Numbered from the stretch's first letter, positions 26,984-35,863 are shown. The stretch is 64,000 bases of DNA from Streptomyces sp. NBC_00490 (GCF_036013645.1 NZ_CP107869.1:8618001-8682000), one strand, 5' to 3'. A program made the numbers and translations. The notes: generated by a model from the sequence alone, not told the origin.

Positions 26984-27493
26984 ATGGAGAACCATGGGCG
27001 CGGGTCCGGCCCACGCCCAGCGGCCGGCGAGGTCGAGGAACCGGCCCCCGGTCCGCCCGGGCCCCTGCCGTACGAGGGCGTCTGGCGGTTCACCGCACCC
27101 GCCGTCGACGTCTCGGTCCCGCAGGCGCGGCACGCCGTGCGGGATCTGCTGCTGCGTCAGGGCGTACCGGTCTCGGACGACCTGGTGCAGGGACTCCTGC
27201 TGATCGTCTCCGAACTGGTCACCAACGCGGTGCGGCACGCGGCCCTGCTGTCGCCGATGCTCGCCGTGGAGGTCGCCGTCGGCGCCGAGTGGGTGCGGGT
27301 GTCGGTGGAGGACAACCACCCCTACCGGCCGACCGCCCTGGAGGCCGACCACGGCCAGACCGGCGGCCGCGGGCTGCTGCTGGTGCGCGAGGTCACCCGC
27401 GAGGCGGGCGGCGTCTGCGATGTCGAGCACACGGCGAACGGCGGCAAGGTGATCTGGGCCGCCCTGCCGCTCGTACCCGCGCGGGTGTCCTAG
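26984..27493 (+). CDS. ATP-binding protein, RsbW-like histidine-kinase-type ATPase
   Basis: A 169-residue protein with a disordered Pro/Gly-rich N-terminus and a HATPase_c domain of the anti-sigma-factor (RsbW/SpoIIAB-like) type, abundant in Streptomyces. The N-box is SELVTNAVRHA; the G-boxes appear as VEDNHP and GGRGLLLVREV. Such proteins phosphorylate anti-sigma antagonists or inhibit sigma factors, but no sigma or antagonist gene is adjacent, so the partner is unknown. I chose ATG at 26984 because GAGGGTGG lies eight bases upstream; GTG codons at 26948/26951 are in frame but lack a ribosome site. Convergent with idi, 10 bp apart. Confidence 0.85.
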   Translation: MENHGRGSGPRPAAGEVEEPAPGPPGPLPYEGVWRFTAPAVDVSVPQARHAVRDLLLRQGVPVSDDLVQGLLLIVSELVTNAVRHAALLSPMLAVEVAVGAEWVRVSVEDNHPYRPTALEADHGQTGGRGLLLVREVTREAGGVCDVEHTANGGKVIWAALPLVPARVS

Positions 27494-27503
27494 GAAGCGG
27501 CCG

Positions 27504-28097
27504 TCACCAGCCGGCGGATGGGCCCGTCAGCTCCCTGACCGCGGGACGGGCCGCGTCCAGCACCGTCATGAACCAGGCCGAGAAGGTGTCCTTGGCATGC
27601 CGCTCCGCCAGCTCGGCGGGCGTCACGAAGACCGTCTCGCCGATCTCCTCCGGATCCGGACGCAGCGGCGACTGCAGCAGGCCCACGAAGAGGTGGTTGT
27701 ACTCCTGCTCCACCAGGCCCGAGTCCGGGTCCGGGTGGTTGTAGCGGACCGTGCCCGCCTCGGCGAGCAGGGACGGGGAGGCGCCCAGCTCCTCGTAGGT
27801 CCGCCGGGCGGCCGCCGCGAAGGGCGCCTCACCCGGGTAGGGGTGGCCGCAGCAGGTGTTGGACCACACGCCGGGGGAGTGGTACTTGCCCAGCGCGCGC
27901 TGCTGGAGCAGCAGCCGGCCCCGCTCGTCGAAGAGGAACACGGAGAAGGCGCGGTGCAGCTGCCCCGGCGCCTGATGGGCGGCGAGCTTCTCCGCGGTGC
28001 CGATCGTGACGCCGTCCTCGTCGACGAGTTCCAGCAGAATCGCCTCAGCTGTGCCGTTCGACGCACGGTGTGTCGCGGTGGCAGGTGTGATCGGCAT
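27504..28097 (-). CDS. idi: Isopentenyl-diphosphate delta-isomerase, type I
   Basis: A 197-residue Nudix-fold enzyme interconverting IPP and DMAPP, the isoprenoid building blocks. Metal ligands and active-site residues are visible: His41 and His48 (AAHQAPGQLHRAFSVF), the catalytic cysteine in TCCGHP (82-85), and the acidic pair in RTYEELG (102-103). ATG at 28097 has AAGGA seven bases upstream; the in-frame upstream ATGs add only a short leader. It lies about 10 kb from the hopanoid operon on the other strand and probably supplies DMAPP to it, along with other isoprenoid routes. It is separated from the upstream CDF gene by 198 bp, so likely has its own promoter. Confidence 0.95.
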   Translation of the reverse strand: MPITPATATHRASNGTAEAILLELVDEDGVTIGTAEKLAAHQAPGQLHRAFSVFLFDERGRLLLQQRALGKYHSPGVWSNTCCGHPYPGEAPFAAAARRTYEELGASPSLLAEAGTVRYNHPDPDSGLVEQEYNHLFVGLLQSPLRPDPEEIGETVFVTPAELAERHAKDTFSAWFMTVLDAARPAVRELTGPSAGW

Positions 28098-28295
28098 GCC
28101 CATCCTTCGCATCGGTTTTTCGCGCACCAAGTGTGCCGCACAAATACGGCACTACCGGCAGTTGATCGTGCCCGGCGCGGCGGACGGGGAACCGTCCGGG
28201 GAGGTGCTGTGGGGTGGAGGACGCAGCCGGTCACCGGATCGCTGCATTCCGCCTGAAACGTACTTTCGGGACGTTCGAGCATGCTTGCGGGAGTG

Positions 28296-29237
28296 TCAGT
28301 GGCAGAGCTTCGCCTCGTGCTCCGCGTGCCCGACCGGCTCCAGCTGGAAGGTGCAGTGCTCCACGTCGAAGTGGTCGCCGAGGCAGCCCTGGAGCTCGTG
28401 GAGCATCTTCTCGTGACCGATCGCATTCAGCACGTCCGAGCGCACCACCACATGCGCGGACAGCACCGGCATCCCCGAGGTGATCGTCCAGGCGTGCAGG
28501 TCGTGGACGTCCTCGACGCCGTCGAGCGCCAGTATGTGGGCCCGGACGTCGTCCATGTCGACGTTCTTCGGGGCCGCCTCCAGCAGGACGTCGAGGGTCT
28601 CCCGCAGCAGCTTCCAGGTGCGCGGCACGATCATCAGTCCGATGACCAGGGAGGCGACCGGGTCGGCGGCCTGCCAGCCGGTGGTCAGGATCACCACCGC
28701 GGAGATGATCACCGCGAGCGAGCCGAGCGCGTCCGCCGCGACCTCCAGGAAGGCGCCCCGCACGTTCAGGCTCTCCGCCTGTCCGCGCACCAGCAGCGAC
28801 AGCGAGATCATGTTCGCGACCAGGCCGATCGCGCCGAACACGATGGTCAGCCCGCCCTCGGTGCCGGCCGGCGTGATGAACCGCTGGATCGCCTCGTACA
28901 GGACGTAGCCGCCGACGCCGAGCAGCAGCAGACAGTTGGCGAGCGCGGCGAGGATCTCCGCGCGGGCGTAACCGAAGGTGCGCTTCCCGCTCGGCGGGAG
29001 ACCCGCGAAGTGGATCGCCATCAGGGCCATGCCGAGACCCAGCGCGTCCGTCGCCATGTGCGCCGCGTCCGCGACCAGGGCGAGCGAGTCCGCCATGATG
29101 CCGCCGACGATCTCGACCACCATGACGGTGAGCGTGATCGACAGCGCGACCCGCAGCCTGCCCCGGTACGCCGCGGTCGCCGTACCGCCGGGCGGCGCAT
29201 GCGAGTGCGCGTGCCCGTGATCGTGCCCAGCCCCCAT
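28296..29237 (-). CDS. Cation diffusion facilitator (CDF) metal efflux transporter
   Basis: A 313-residue membrane transporter exporting divalent metals (zinc, cobalt, cadmium type) in exchange for protons. A histidine-rich N-terminus (HDHGHAHSHA) precedes six helices. The metal-site patterns are H-x3-D in DAAHMATDALGLG (TM2) and the corresponding AADALGSL (TM5). The C-terminal cytosolic ferredoxin-like domain (HDLHAWTI, DHFDVEHCTFQLE, ending with several histidines) binds regulatory metal. ATG at 29237 with AGGAGG eight bases upstream; the frame extends to 29285 but that start lacks support. No metalloregulator is adjacent. Confidence 0.92.
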   Translation of the reverse strand: MGAGHDHGHAHSHAPPGGTATAAYRGRLRVALSITLTVMVVEIVGGIMADSLALVADAAHMATDALGLGMALMAIHFAGLPPSGKRTFGYARAEILAALANCLLLLGVGGYVLYEAIQRFITPAGTEGGLTIVFGAIGLVANMISLSLLVRGQAESLNVRGAFLEVAADALGSLAVIISAVVILTTGWQAADPVASLVIGLMIVPRTWKLLRETLDVLLEAAPKNVDMDDVRAHILALDGVEDVHDLHAWTITSGMPVLSAHVVVRSDVLNAIGHEKMLHELQGCLGDHFDVEHCTFQLEPVGHAEHEAKLCH

Positions 29238-29344
29238 GGAAGCCGCCTCCTGTGCGTCGATCCCGAACAACCCGCCCGGGGCCACAGTGAACTACGGGTG
29301 GGGGGTATGGGGCAACGCGGCACTGAACACCGTTGTCATGTGCC

Positions 29345-29374
29345 CTGACCTGCGGAAACGATCCCGCAGGTCAG
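29345..29374 (-). terminator. galE terminator hairpin
   Basis: CTGACCTGCGG and CCGCAGGTCAG form a perfect 11-bp stem with an 8-base loop. It begins about 13 bp downstream of the galE stop codon on the minus strand and precedes the CDF gene, fitting intrinsic termination. Confidence 0.75.
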
Positions 29375-29386
29375 ACCGCCCAGGCT

Positions 29387-30352
29387 TCACTTGGTGTGGT
29401 GCAGCCGCCAGCCCCGCCACGCCGACTCGATCATCTCGTGCACCCCGCGGCGAGCCGTCCAGCCGAGTTCCGCGGCGGCCCGGGCGGCCGAGGCCACCGA
29501 GACCGGGGCGTCGCCGGGGCGCCGGGGCTCCACGACGGCCGGTCGCCGGTCGCCGGTGACCTCGCCGATGACGGTGACCATCTCGCGCACGGAGACGCCC
29601 TCGCCGCGGCCGATGTTGACGGTCAGGTCCCCGCTCCGGTCCCCGAGCCCCTGCGCGGCCGCCAGATGCGCCTCCGCCAGGTCGGCGACATGGATGTAGT
29701 CACGGACGCAGGTGCCGTCCGGCGTCGGGTAGTCGTCGCCGAAGATCCGCGGGGCCTCGTCGCGGGTGAGCCGGTCGAAGACCATCGGCACGATGTTGAA
29801 GACACCGGTGTCCGCCAGCTCCGGCACGGCCGCGCCCGCTACGTTGAAGTAGCGCAGGCACACGGTCGAGATGCCGTGCGCCCGCCCGGCCGCCCGCACC
29901 AGCCACTCACCGGTGAGCTTCGTCTCGCCGTACGGGTTCACCGGGGCGCACGGGGTGTCCTCCGTGATCAGCTCCGCGTCGGGGTTGCCGTAGACGGCGG
30001 CGGACGAGGAGAAGAGGAAGCGCTCGATCCCGGCCTCGGCGACGGCTTCGAGCAGCGTCGCCAGCCCGCCGACGTTCTCCTGGTAGTAGCGCGTCGGCTG
30101 GGCGACCGACTCGGCGACCTGCTTGCGCGCGGCCAGGTGCACCACCCCGGTCACCTCGTGCTCGGCGAGCACCCGCTTCAGCAGACCGGCGTCCCGTGAC
30201 GAACCCCGCACCAGCGGCACGTTCGCCGGCAGCCGCGCCGGGAACCCGGCGGACAGATCGTCCAGCGCGAGGACGCGCTCTCCGGCGTCCGTCATGGTCC
30301 GCGCCACGTGGGCCCCGATGTATCCCGCTCCGCCTGTGATCAGCCATGTCAT
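29387..30352 (-). CDS. galE: UDP-glucose 4-epimerase
   Basis: A 321-residue NAD-dependent extended SDR. It has the Rossmann motif GGAGYIGAH at residues 7-15, catalytic Ser/Thr in SSSAAVYG, the Y-x3-K in NPYGETK, and the GalE-type RYFNVAGA segment. It interconverts UDP-glucose and UDP-galactose, supplying galactosyl donors for surface polysaccharides. ATG at 30352 begins TWLITGGAGY; longer in-frame starts add an unrelated leader. It is divergent from the phosphopolyol/glycolipid operon at 30637, sharing a 284-bp promoter region, and may feed that pathway's glycosyltransferase (inference). A strong hairpin follows. Confidence 0.93.
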   Translation of the reverse strand: MTWLITGGAGYIGAHVARTMTDAGERVLALDDLSAGFPARLPANVPLVRGSSRDAGLLKRVLAEHEVTGVVHLAARKQVAESVAQPTRYYQENVGGLATLLEAVAEAGIERFLFSSSAAVYGNPDAELITEDTPCAPVNPYGETKLTGEWLVRAAGRAHGISTVCLRYFNVAGAAVPELADTGVFNIVPMVFDRLTRDEAPRIFGDDYPTPDGTCVRDYIHVADLAEAHLAAAQGLGDRSGDLTVNIGRGEGVSVREMVTVIGEVTGDRRPAVVEPRRPGDAPVSVASAARAAAELGWTARRGVHEMIESAWRGWRLHHTK

Positions 30353-30636
30353 GGTCGCCCACCCTATGCCGAGGCGGTGGTGGGTCCCGCAATGTCTCGG
30401 ATGCCCGGTCCGGTGGCCCGCGGTTTGTGGGCGGGGCCCGTGATCACCCATGATGATCGCGGCAAAGGCCGGGGGAGACGGCGTTGATCGGCCCGTGAAC
30501 GGGCGGTGAACGTGGGCTTCCCGGCATCCGATAGCCTCTGCCGACATGCCGCCCGGGCGCGCCGAGCCACGCCGAGGGGCGCCCCCACCATGCAGATGAC
30601 CGGCGCCCCGCGTCGGCACCCAGGGAGTGAGTTCGG
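30353..30636. promoter_or_regulatory. Divergent promoter region between galE and the CDP-alcohol transferase operon
   Basis: A 284-bp gap with no gene. It contains the direct repeat GTGAACG (in GTGAACGGGCGGTGAACGTG, about 30495-30514) and a -10-like TAGCCT about 100 bp before the TTG start at 30637. No perfect -35 element was identified, so promoter positions are tentative. Confidence 0.35.
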
Positions 30637-32430
30637 TTGTCGACCGCCATCCTCACCGGTCAGCCGGTCCCCGGATCGTCGATCGAGGGCGATCTGCGGT
30701 CGCTCGGCTTCGATGTCCGGGTCGCCTCGGACGCCGCCGACGCCGAGACGCTCCTCGCCCAGGTCCCGGGAGACCAGCGGGTCGCCATAGTCGACGCCCG
30801 CTTCGTGGGCCACCCGCACGCCCTGCGCCTCGGCCTCACCGACCCCCGCTTCCCGCTCGCCGCGATCTCCGGCGCCGTCACCGCCCAGCCGGCCGGGCGG
30901 CAGGCCCTGACCCGTGCGATGGCCCGGGAGAGCAGCGCCGGCGGCGGGACGACGGTCGCCGTCGACAGCCTCGCCGACCGCATCGTCACCGCGCTGGACG
31001 CCGAGAACGCCGGTGTCCACCACCCCGAGCTCGGCAGCCTGGTCGCCGCCGTGCCCACCGACCCGCAGGCCCGCAACGAGGCACGGCAGGCCGTCGCGGA
31101 CGTCGACGACGAAGCCGTACGCCTGAAGTCGGCCGTGAAGTCCCGCGACGGCTTCTTCACCACCCACTTCATCAGCCCCTACTCCCGCTACATCGCCCGC
31201 TGGTGCGCCCGCCGGGGCCTGACCCCGAACCAGGTCACCACCGCCTCCCTGCTCACCGCCCTGATCGCGGCGGGCAGCGCGGCCACCGGCACCCGGGCCG
31301 GCTTCATCGCCGCCGGCGTCCTGCTGATCGCGTCCTTCGTCCTGGACTGCGTCGACGGCCAGATCGCCCGCTACTCCCTCCAGTACTCCACGCTCGGCGC
31401 CTGGCTCGACGCCACCTTCGACCGGGCCAAGGAGTACGCCTACTACGCCGGTCTCGCCCTCGGAGCCGCCCGCGGCGGCGACGACGTCTGGGCACTGGCG
31501 CTCGGCGCGATGATCCTGCAGACCTGCCGGCACGTCGTCGACTTCTCCTTCAACGAGGCGAACCACGACGCCACCGCCAACACCAGCCCCACCGCCGCGC
31601 TCTCCGACAAGCTCGACAGCGTCGGCTGGACGGTGTGGATCCGCCGGATGATCGTGCTGCCGATCGGCGAGCGCTGGGCGATGATCGCGATCCTGACGGC
31701 GGCCACGACTCCCCGGATCACCTTCTACGCCCTGCTCATCGGCTGTGCCTTCGCGGCCACGTACACCACGGCGGGCCGGGTGCTGCGCTCGCTGACCCGC
31801 AAGGCCAAGCGGACGGACCGGGCGGCACAGGCCCTGGCGGACCTCGCGGACAGCGGTCCGCTGGCCGAGGTGATAGCGCGCTTCCTGCCGGGCCCGTCCC
31901 GTCCCACGGCTCCCCTCAGCGCCGCCGCCGGCGCGCTCCTGGTGACGGTCGGGGCCTGGGCGTGGGGGCCGAGCTGGTGGGTCGTCCTGATGGCCGGCGG
32001 CTACATCATGGCGTCCGCGGAAGCCATCGAGCGTCCCCTCAAGGGCGCCCTCGACTGGTTGATCCCCCCGTTCTTCCGGGCGGCCGAGTACTGCACCGTC
32101 TTGCTCCTGGCGGCCAAGTCCGATGTGAACGGTGCCCTTCCCGCGGCTTTCGGGCTGGTGGCCGCGGTCGCCTACCATCACTACGACACGGTGTACCGCA
32201 TCCGCGGCAACGCCGGCGCGTCCCCGGCCTGGCTGGTGCGCGCCATCGGGGGGCACGAGGGGCGGACGCTGCTCGTCACCGTCCTGGCCGCCGCGCTCAC
32301 CGCCTCGCAGTTCACGGTCGCGCTCACGGCTCTCGCCGTGGCCGTGGCCCTGCTGGTGCTCGTCGAGAGCATCCGCTTCTGGGTGTCCTCCGGGGCGCCC
32401 GCCGTACACGATGAAGGAGAACCCGCATGA
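30637..32430 (+). CDS. DUF5941-type protein with CDP-alcohol phosphatidyltransferase domain
   Basis: A 597-residue multidomain membrane protein. Residues 1-165 are a soluble Rossmann-like region (TAILTGQPVPGSSIEGDLRS...) that I cannot assign with confidence. Residues about 170-390 are a CDP-alcohol phosphotransferase with the complete catalytic motif: Asp237, Asp240-Gly241, Ala244-Arg245, Gly254, Asp258 and Asp262. The remaining 200 residues add further hydrophobic segments (DUF5941 in the annotation I recall). The enzyme should transfer a phosphoalcohol from a CDP-linked donor to an alcohol acceptor at the membrane. TTG start at 30637 with AGGGAGTGAG eight bases before. First gene of a tightly coupled operon; overlaps the nucleotidyltransferase by 4 bp. 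Confidence 0.85.
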   Translation: MSTAILTGQPVPGSSIEGDLRSLGFDVRVASDAADAETLLAQVPGDQRVAIVDARFVGHPHALRLGLTDPRFPLAAISGAVTAQPAGRQALTRAMARESSAGGGTTVAVDSLADRIVTALDAENAGVHHPELGSLVAAVPTDPQARNEARQAVADVDDEAVRLKSAVKSRDGFFTTHFISPYSRYIARWCARRGLTPNQVTTASLLTALIAAGSAATGTRAGFIAAGVLLIASFVLDCVDGQIARYSLQYSTLGAWLDATFDRAKEYAYYAGLALGAARGGDDVWALALGAMILQTCRHVVDFSFNEANHDATANTSPTAALSDKLDSVGWTVWIRRMIVLPIGERWAMIAILTAATTPRITFYALLIGCAFAATYTTAGRVLRSLTRKAKRTDRAAQALADLADSGPLAEVIARFLPGPSRPTAPLSAAAGALLVTVGAWAWGPSWWVVLMAGGYIMASAEAIERPLKGALDWLIPPFFRAAEYCTVLLLAAKSDVNGALPAAFGLVAAVAYHHYDTVYRIRGNAGASPAWLVRAIGGHEGRTLLVTVLAAALTASQFTVALTALAVAVALLVLVESIRFWVSSGAPAVHDEGEPA

Positions 32431-33179
32431 TCGGCCTCGTGCTGGCGGCCGGCGCCGGACGGCGTCTGCGCCCCTACACCGACAGCCTTCCCAAGGCTCT
32501 GGTGCCGGTGGGTCCCGCGGGCATAGAGGGCGAACCCACGGTTCTCGATCTGACCCTCGGCAACTTCGCCGAGATCGGCCTGACCGAGGTCGCGATCATC
32601 GTCGGCTACCGCAAGGAAGCCGTGTACGAGCGCAAGGCGGCGCTGGAGGCGAAGTACGGCCTCAAGCTCACCCTCATCGACAACGACAAGGCCGAGGAGT
32701 GGAACAACGCCTACTCCCTGTGGTGCGGACGTGACGCCCTCAAGGACGGCGTGATCCTCGCCAACGGCGACACCGTCCACCCGGTCTCCGTCGAGAAGAC
32801 GCTGCTCGCCGCCCGTGGCGAGGGCAAGAGGATCATCCTCGCCCTGGACGACGTGAAGTCGCTCGCGGACGAGGAGATGAAGGTCGTCGTGGACCCCGGC
32901 AAGGGCGTCCGGAAGATCACCAAGCTGATGGACCCGGCCGAGGCCACCGGTGAGTACATCGGTGTCACCCTGATCGAGGGCGACGCCGCCGCCGACCTGG
33001 CCGACGCGCTGAAGACGGTCTGGGAGACGGACCCTCAGCAGTTCTACGAGCACGGTTACCAGGAGCTCGTGAACCGCGGTTTCAAGATCGACGTGGCGCC
33101 GATCGGCGACGTCAAGTGGGTGGAGATCGACAACCACGACGACCTCGCCCGCGGACGGGAGATCGCGTGCCTCTACTGA
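32427..33179 (+). CDS. Nucleotidyltransferase (sugar-phosphate / phosphocholine cytidylyltransferase type)
   Basis: A 250-residue NTP-transferase fold enzyme. The signature VLAAGAGRRLRPYTDSLPKA (nucleotide loop and PK) is at residues 4-23, and a LANGDTV metal aspartate motif lies near residue 115. The short length matches LicC-like and other polyol/choline cytidylyltransferases rather than glucose-1-phosphate uridylyltransferases. It likely makes the CDP-activated alcohol used by the two CDP-alcohol transferases beside it; CTP specificity is inference. ATG overlaps the previous stop (ATGA) and its end overlaps the next gene by 13 bp, so all are coexpressed. Confidence 0.85.
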   Translation: MIGLVLAAGAGRRLRPYTDSLPKALVPVGPAGIEGEPTVLDLTLGNFAEIGLTEVAIIVGYRKEAVYERKAALEAKYGLKLTLIDNDKAEEWNNAYSLWCGRDALKDGVILANGDTVHPVSVEKTLLAARGEGKRIILALDDVKSLADEEMKVVVDPGKGVRKITKLMDPAEATGEYIGVTLIEGDAAADLADALKTVWETDPQQFYEHGYQELVNRGFKIDVAPIGDVKWVEIDNHDDLARGREIACLY

Positions 33180-34228
33180 CCCGGCTCATCCCCGCCCCGG
33201 TCGTCGTCGACATCCGCCCGGGTGCCCTCGACGACCTGGTGGGCGTCCTCGCCGACGAGCGCATCTCGCACTCCGGCCGGCTCGCCGTCGCCGTCAGCGG
33301 CGGCTCCGGCGCCCGGCTGCGCCGGCGGCTCGAGCCCTCGCTGCCCGGCGCCACCTGGTACGAGGTCGGCGGCGGCACCCTCGACGACGCCGTCCAGCTG
33401 GCCAGTGACATAAAGGCCGGCCACTACGACGCGGTCGTGGGTCTCGGCGGCGGCAAGATCATCGACTGCGCCAAGTTCGCCGCGGCGCGCGTCGGCCTGC
33501 CACTGGTCGCCGTACCGACGAATCTCGCGCACGACGGCCTGTGCTCCCCGGTCGCGACCCTCGACAACGACGCGGGCCGCGGCTCGTACGGTGTGCCGAA
33601 CCCGATCGCGGTCGTCATCGACCTCGACGTCATCCACGAGGCCCCGGCCCGCTTCGTGCGCGCGGGCATCGGTGACGCCGTCTCCAACGTCTCCGCGATC
33701 GCTGACTGGGAGCTGGCCAACCGTGTCAAGGGCGAGAAGATCGACGGCCTGGCCGCCGCGATCGCCCGCCAGGCCGGCGAGGCGGTTCTCCGGCACCCCG
33801 GCGGCATAGGGGACACGGACTTCCTCCAGGTGCTCGCCGAGGCGCTCGTGCTCAGCGGTATCGCCATGTCGGTCTCGGGGGACTCCCGTCCCTCCTCGGG
33901 TGCCTGCCACGAGATCAACCACGCCTTCGACCTGCTGTTCCCCAAACGCGCCGCCGCCCACGGCGAACAGTGCGGACTGGGCGCCACCTTCGCGATGTTC
34001 CTGCGGGGTGCCCACGAGGAGTCGGCGCACATGGCCTCCGTGCTGCGCCGGCACGGACTGCCGGTGCTTCCGGAGGAGATCGGCTTCACCGTGGACGAGT
34101 TCGTCCGCGCCGTGGAGTTCGCTCCGGAGACCCGGCCCGGCCGGTACACGATCCTCGAACACCTCGACCTCAAGCCCGACCAGATCAAGGATCTCTACGT
34201 CGACTATGTCAAGACCATCGGTAGCTGA
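33167..34228 (+). CDS. sn-Glycerol-1-phosphate-dehydrogenase-like (iron-containing alcohol dehydrogenase family)
   Basis: A 353-residue NAD(P)-dependent dehydrogenase. The nucleotide-binding GLGGGKIIDCAKF (93-105), the segment PTNLAHDGLCSP (117-128) and the metal-binding Asp170 with SGACHEINHAFD are the pattern of G1P dehydrogenases (archaeal EgsA, Bacillus AraM) rather than lactaldehyde reductases. The predicted reaction is reduction of dihydroxyacetone phosphate, or a related ketose phosphate, to the sn-1-phosphate. Start: GTG at 33167 with ACGGGAG just before it. It is placed between a nucleotidyltransferase and a CDP-alcohol transferase, so it probably makes the phosphoalcohol to be activated. 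2-Deoxy-scyllo-inosose-synthase-like or dehydroquinate-synthase-like folds are less likely. Confidence 0.82.
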   Translation: MPLLTRLIPAPVVVDIRPGALDDLVGVLADERISHSGRLAVAVSGGSGARLRRRLEPSLPGATWYEVGGGTLDDAVQLASDIKAGHYDAVVGLGGGKIIDCAKFAAARVGLPLVAVPTNLAHDGLCSPVATLDNDAGRGSYGVPNPIAVVIDLDVIHEAPARFVRAGIGDAVSNVSAIADWELANRVKGEKIDGLAAAIARQAGEAVLRHPGGIGDTDFLQVLAEALVLSGIAMSVSGDSRPSSGACHEINHAFDLLFPKRAAAHGEQCGLGATFAMFLRGAHEESAHMASVLRRHGLPVLPEEIGFTVDEFVRAVEFAPETRPGRYTILEHLDLKPDQIKDLYVDYVKTIGS

Positions 34229-34985
34229 ACTCCGTCCGGTCGTGCACCCCGCAGGGGTCAAGGACCGGCGCAGCGGTGAGCACTGGATGGGGCGCCTCTA
34301 CATGCGCGAGGTGTCCCTGCGGATCGACCGCTACCTGGTCAACACCAGGGTCACGCCCAATCAGCTCACGTACCTGATGACCGTCTTCGGTGTCCTCGCG
34401 GCCCCGGCACTTCTCGTGCCGGGGATCCCGGGGGCCGTGCTCGGTGTGGTCTGCGTGCAGATGTATCTGCTGCTGGACTGCGTCGACGGCGAGATCGCCC
34501 GCTGGAAGAAGCAGTACTCCCTCAACGGTGTCTACCTGGACCGGGTCGGCGCCTACCTGACCGACGCCGCCGTGCTCGTGGGCTTCGGTCTGCGCGCCGC
34601 CGACCTGTGGGGCAGCGGCCGTATCGACTGGCTGTGGGCCTTCCTCGGCACCCTGGCCGCGCTCGGCGCCATCCTGATCAAGGCGGAGACCGACCTCGTC
34701 GGTGTCGCCCGGCACCAGGCCGGCAAGCCGCCGGTCCAGGAGTCGGCGTCCGAGATGCGCTCCTCCGGCATGGCACTGGCCCGCAAGGCCGCCGCCCTGC
34801 TGAAGTTCCACCGGCTGATCCTCGGCATCGAGGCGTCCCTGCTGATCCTGGTCCTGGCGATCGTCGACCAGATGCGCGGCGACCTGTTCTGGACCCGGCT
34901 CGGCGTCGCGGTCCTCGCGGGCATCGCGCTGCTCCAGACCCTGCTGCACCTCGTGTCCATCCTCGCCTCCAGCAGGCTGAAGTGA
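34206..34985 (+). CDS. CDP-alcohol phosphatidyltransferase family membrane protein (variant motif)
   Basis: A 259-residue integral membrane protein with about six helices. The CDP-alcohol transferase motif is present as Asp91, Asp94-Gly95, Ala98-Arg99, Gly108 and Asp112, but the fourth aspartate (expected at residue 116, the usual catalytic base) is alanine. Histidine replaces this residue in some actinobacterial relatives; alanine may mean altered chemistry or loss of activity. It overlaps the dehydrogenase by 23 bp; ATG at 34206 is chosen, with a GTG at 34241 as alternative. Together with the 597-residue protein it gives the operon two different transferases, perhaps acting in sequence on one lipid or polymer. 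Confidence 0.83.
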   Translation: MSRPSVAELRPVVHPAGVKDRRSGEHWMGRLYMREVSLRIDRYLVNTRVTPNQLTYLMTVFGVLAAPALLVPGIPGAVLGVVCVQMYLLLDCVDGEIARWKKQYSLNGVYLDRVGAYLTDAAVLVGFGLRAADLWGSGRIDWLWAFLGTLAALGAILIKAETDLVGVARHQAGKPPVQESASEMRSSGMALARKAAALLKFHRLILGIEASLLILVLAIVDQMRGDLFWTRLGVAVLAGIALLQTLLHLVSILASSRLK

Positions 34986-35863
34986 GCGGCATGAAGGTCG
35001 GCGCGGTCATCATCACCATGGGCAACCGCCCCGACGAACTGCGGGCCCTGCTCGACTCGGTCGCCAAGCAGGACGGCGACCGCGTCGAGGTGGCCGTCGT
35101 CGGCAACGGCTCGCCCGTCCCCGAGGTCCCCGAAGGCGTGCGCACCGTCGAGCTGCCCGAGAACCTCGGCATCCCCGGCGGCCGTAACGTCGGCATCGAG
35201 GCCTTCGGCCCCAGCGGCCGCGACGTCGACATACTGCTCTTCCTCGACGACGACGGCCTGCTCGCGAACCACGACACCGCCGAGCTGTGCCGCCAGGCCT
35301 TCGAGGCCGACCCCGAGCTCGGCATCATCAGCTTCCGCATCGCCGACCCGGACACCGGCGAGACCCAGCGCCGCCACGTCCCCCGGCTGCGCGCGGCGGA
35401 CCCGATGCGCTCCTCCCGGGTCACCACCTTCCTCGGCGGCGCCAACGCCGTACGGACGAAGGTCTTCGCCGAAGTCGGCGGTCTCCCGGACGCATTCTTC
35501 TACGCCCACGAGGAAACCGACCTGGCATGGCGGGCTCTCGACGCGGGCTGGATGATCGACTACCGGTCCGACATGGTGCTGTACCACCCCACGACCGCGC
35601 CCTCGCGGCACGCGGTCTACCACCGCATGGTCGCCCGCAACCGCGTCTGGCTCGCCCGCCGCAACCTCCCCGCCCTCCTGGTCCCCGTCTACCTCGGGGT
35701 CTGGATGCTGCTCACCCTGCTGCGCCGCCCCTCGCGGCCCGCGCTGAAGGCGTGGTTCGGCGGGTTCCGGGAGGGGTGGAGCACCGGCTGCGGCCCCCGC
35801 AGGCCCATGAAGTGGCGTACGGTGTGGCGGCTGACCCGACTGGGCCGGCCCCCGGTCATCTGA
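34982..35863 (+). CDS. Glycosyltransferase family 2
   Basis: A 293-residue GT-A glycosyltransferase. It has the N-terminal VGAVIITMGNRPDELRALLD, the donor-metal motif FLDDDG near residue 85, GGANAVRT, and the acceptor/catalytic segment YAHEETDLAWRALDAGW. A hydrophobic stretch, LLVPVYLGVWMLLTLL, near residue 240 anchors it to the inner face of the membrane. This is the rhamnosyl/galactofuranosyl-like GT2 group; the sugar is not predictable. GTG at 34982 overlaps the previous stop (GTGA); ATG at 34991 is an equally possible start. It probably glycosylates the lipid or polymer exported by the following ABC transporter. Confidence 0.88.
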   Translation: MSGMKVGAVIITMGNRPDELRALLDSVAKQDGDRVEVAVVGNGSPVPEVPEGVRTVELPENLGIPGGRNVGIEAFGPSGRDVDILLFLDDDGLLANHDTAELCRQAFEADPELGIISFRIADPDTGETQRRHVPRLRAADPMRSSRVTTFLGGANAVRTKVFAEVGGLPDAFFYAHEETDLAWRALDAGWMIDYRSDMVLYHPTTAPSRHAVYHRMVARNRVWLARRNLPALLVPVYLGVWMLLTLLRRPSRPALKAWFGGFREGWSTGCGPRRPMKWRTVWRLTRLGRPPVI

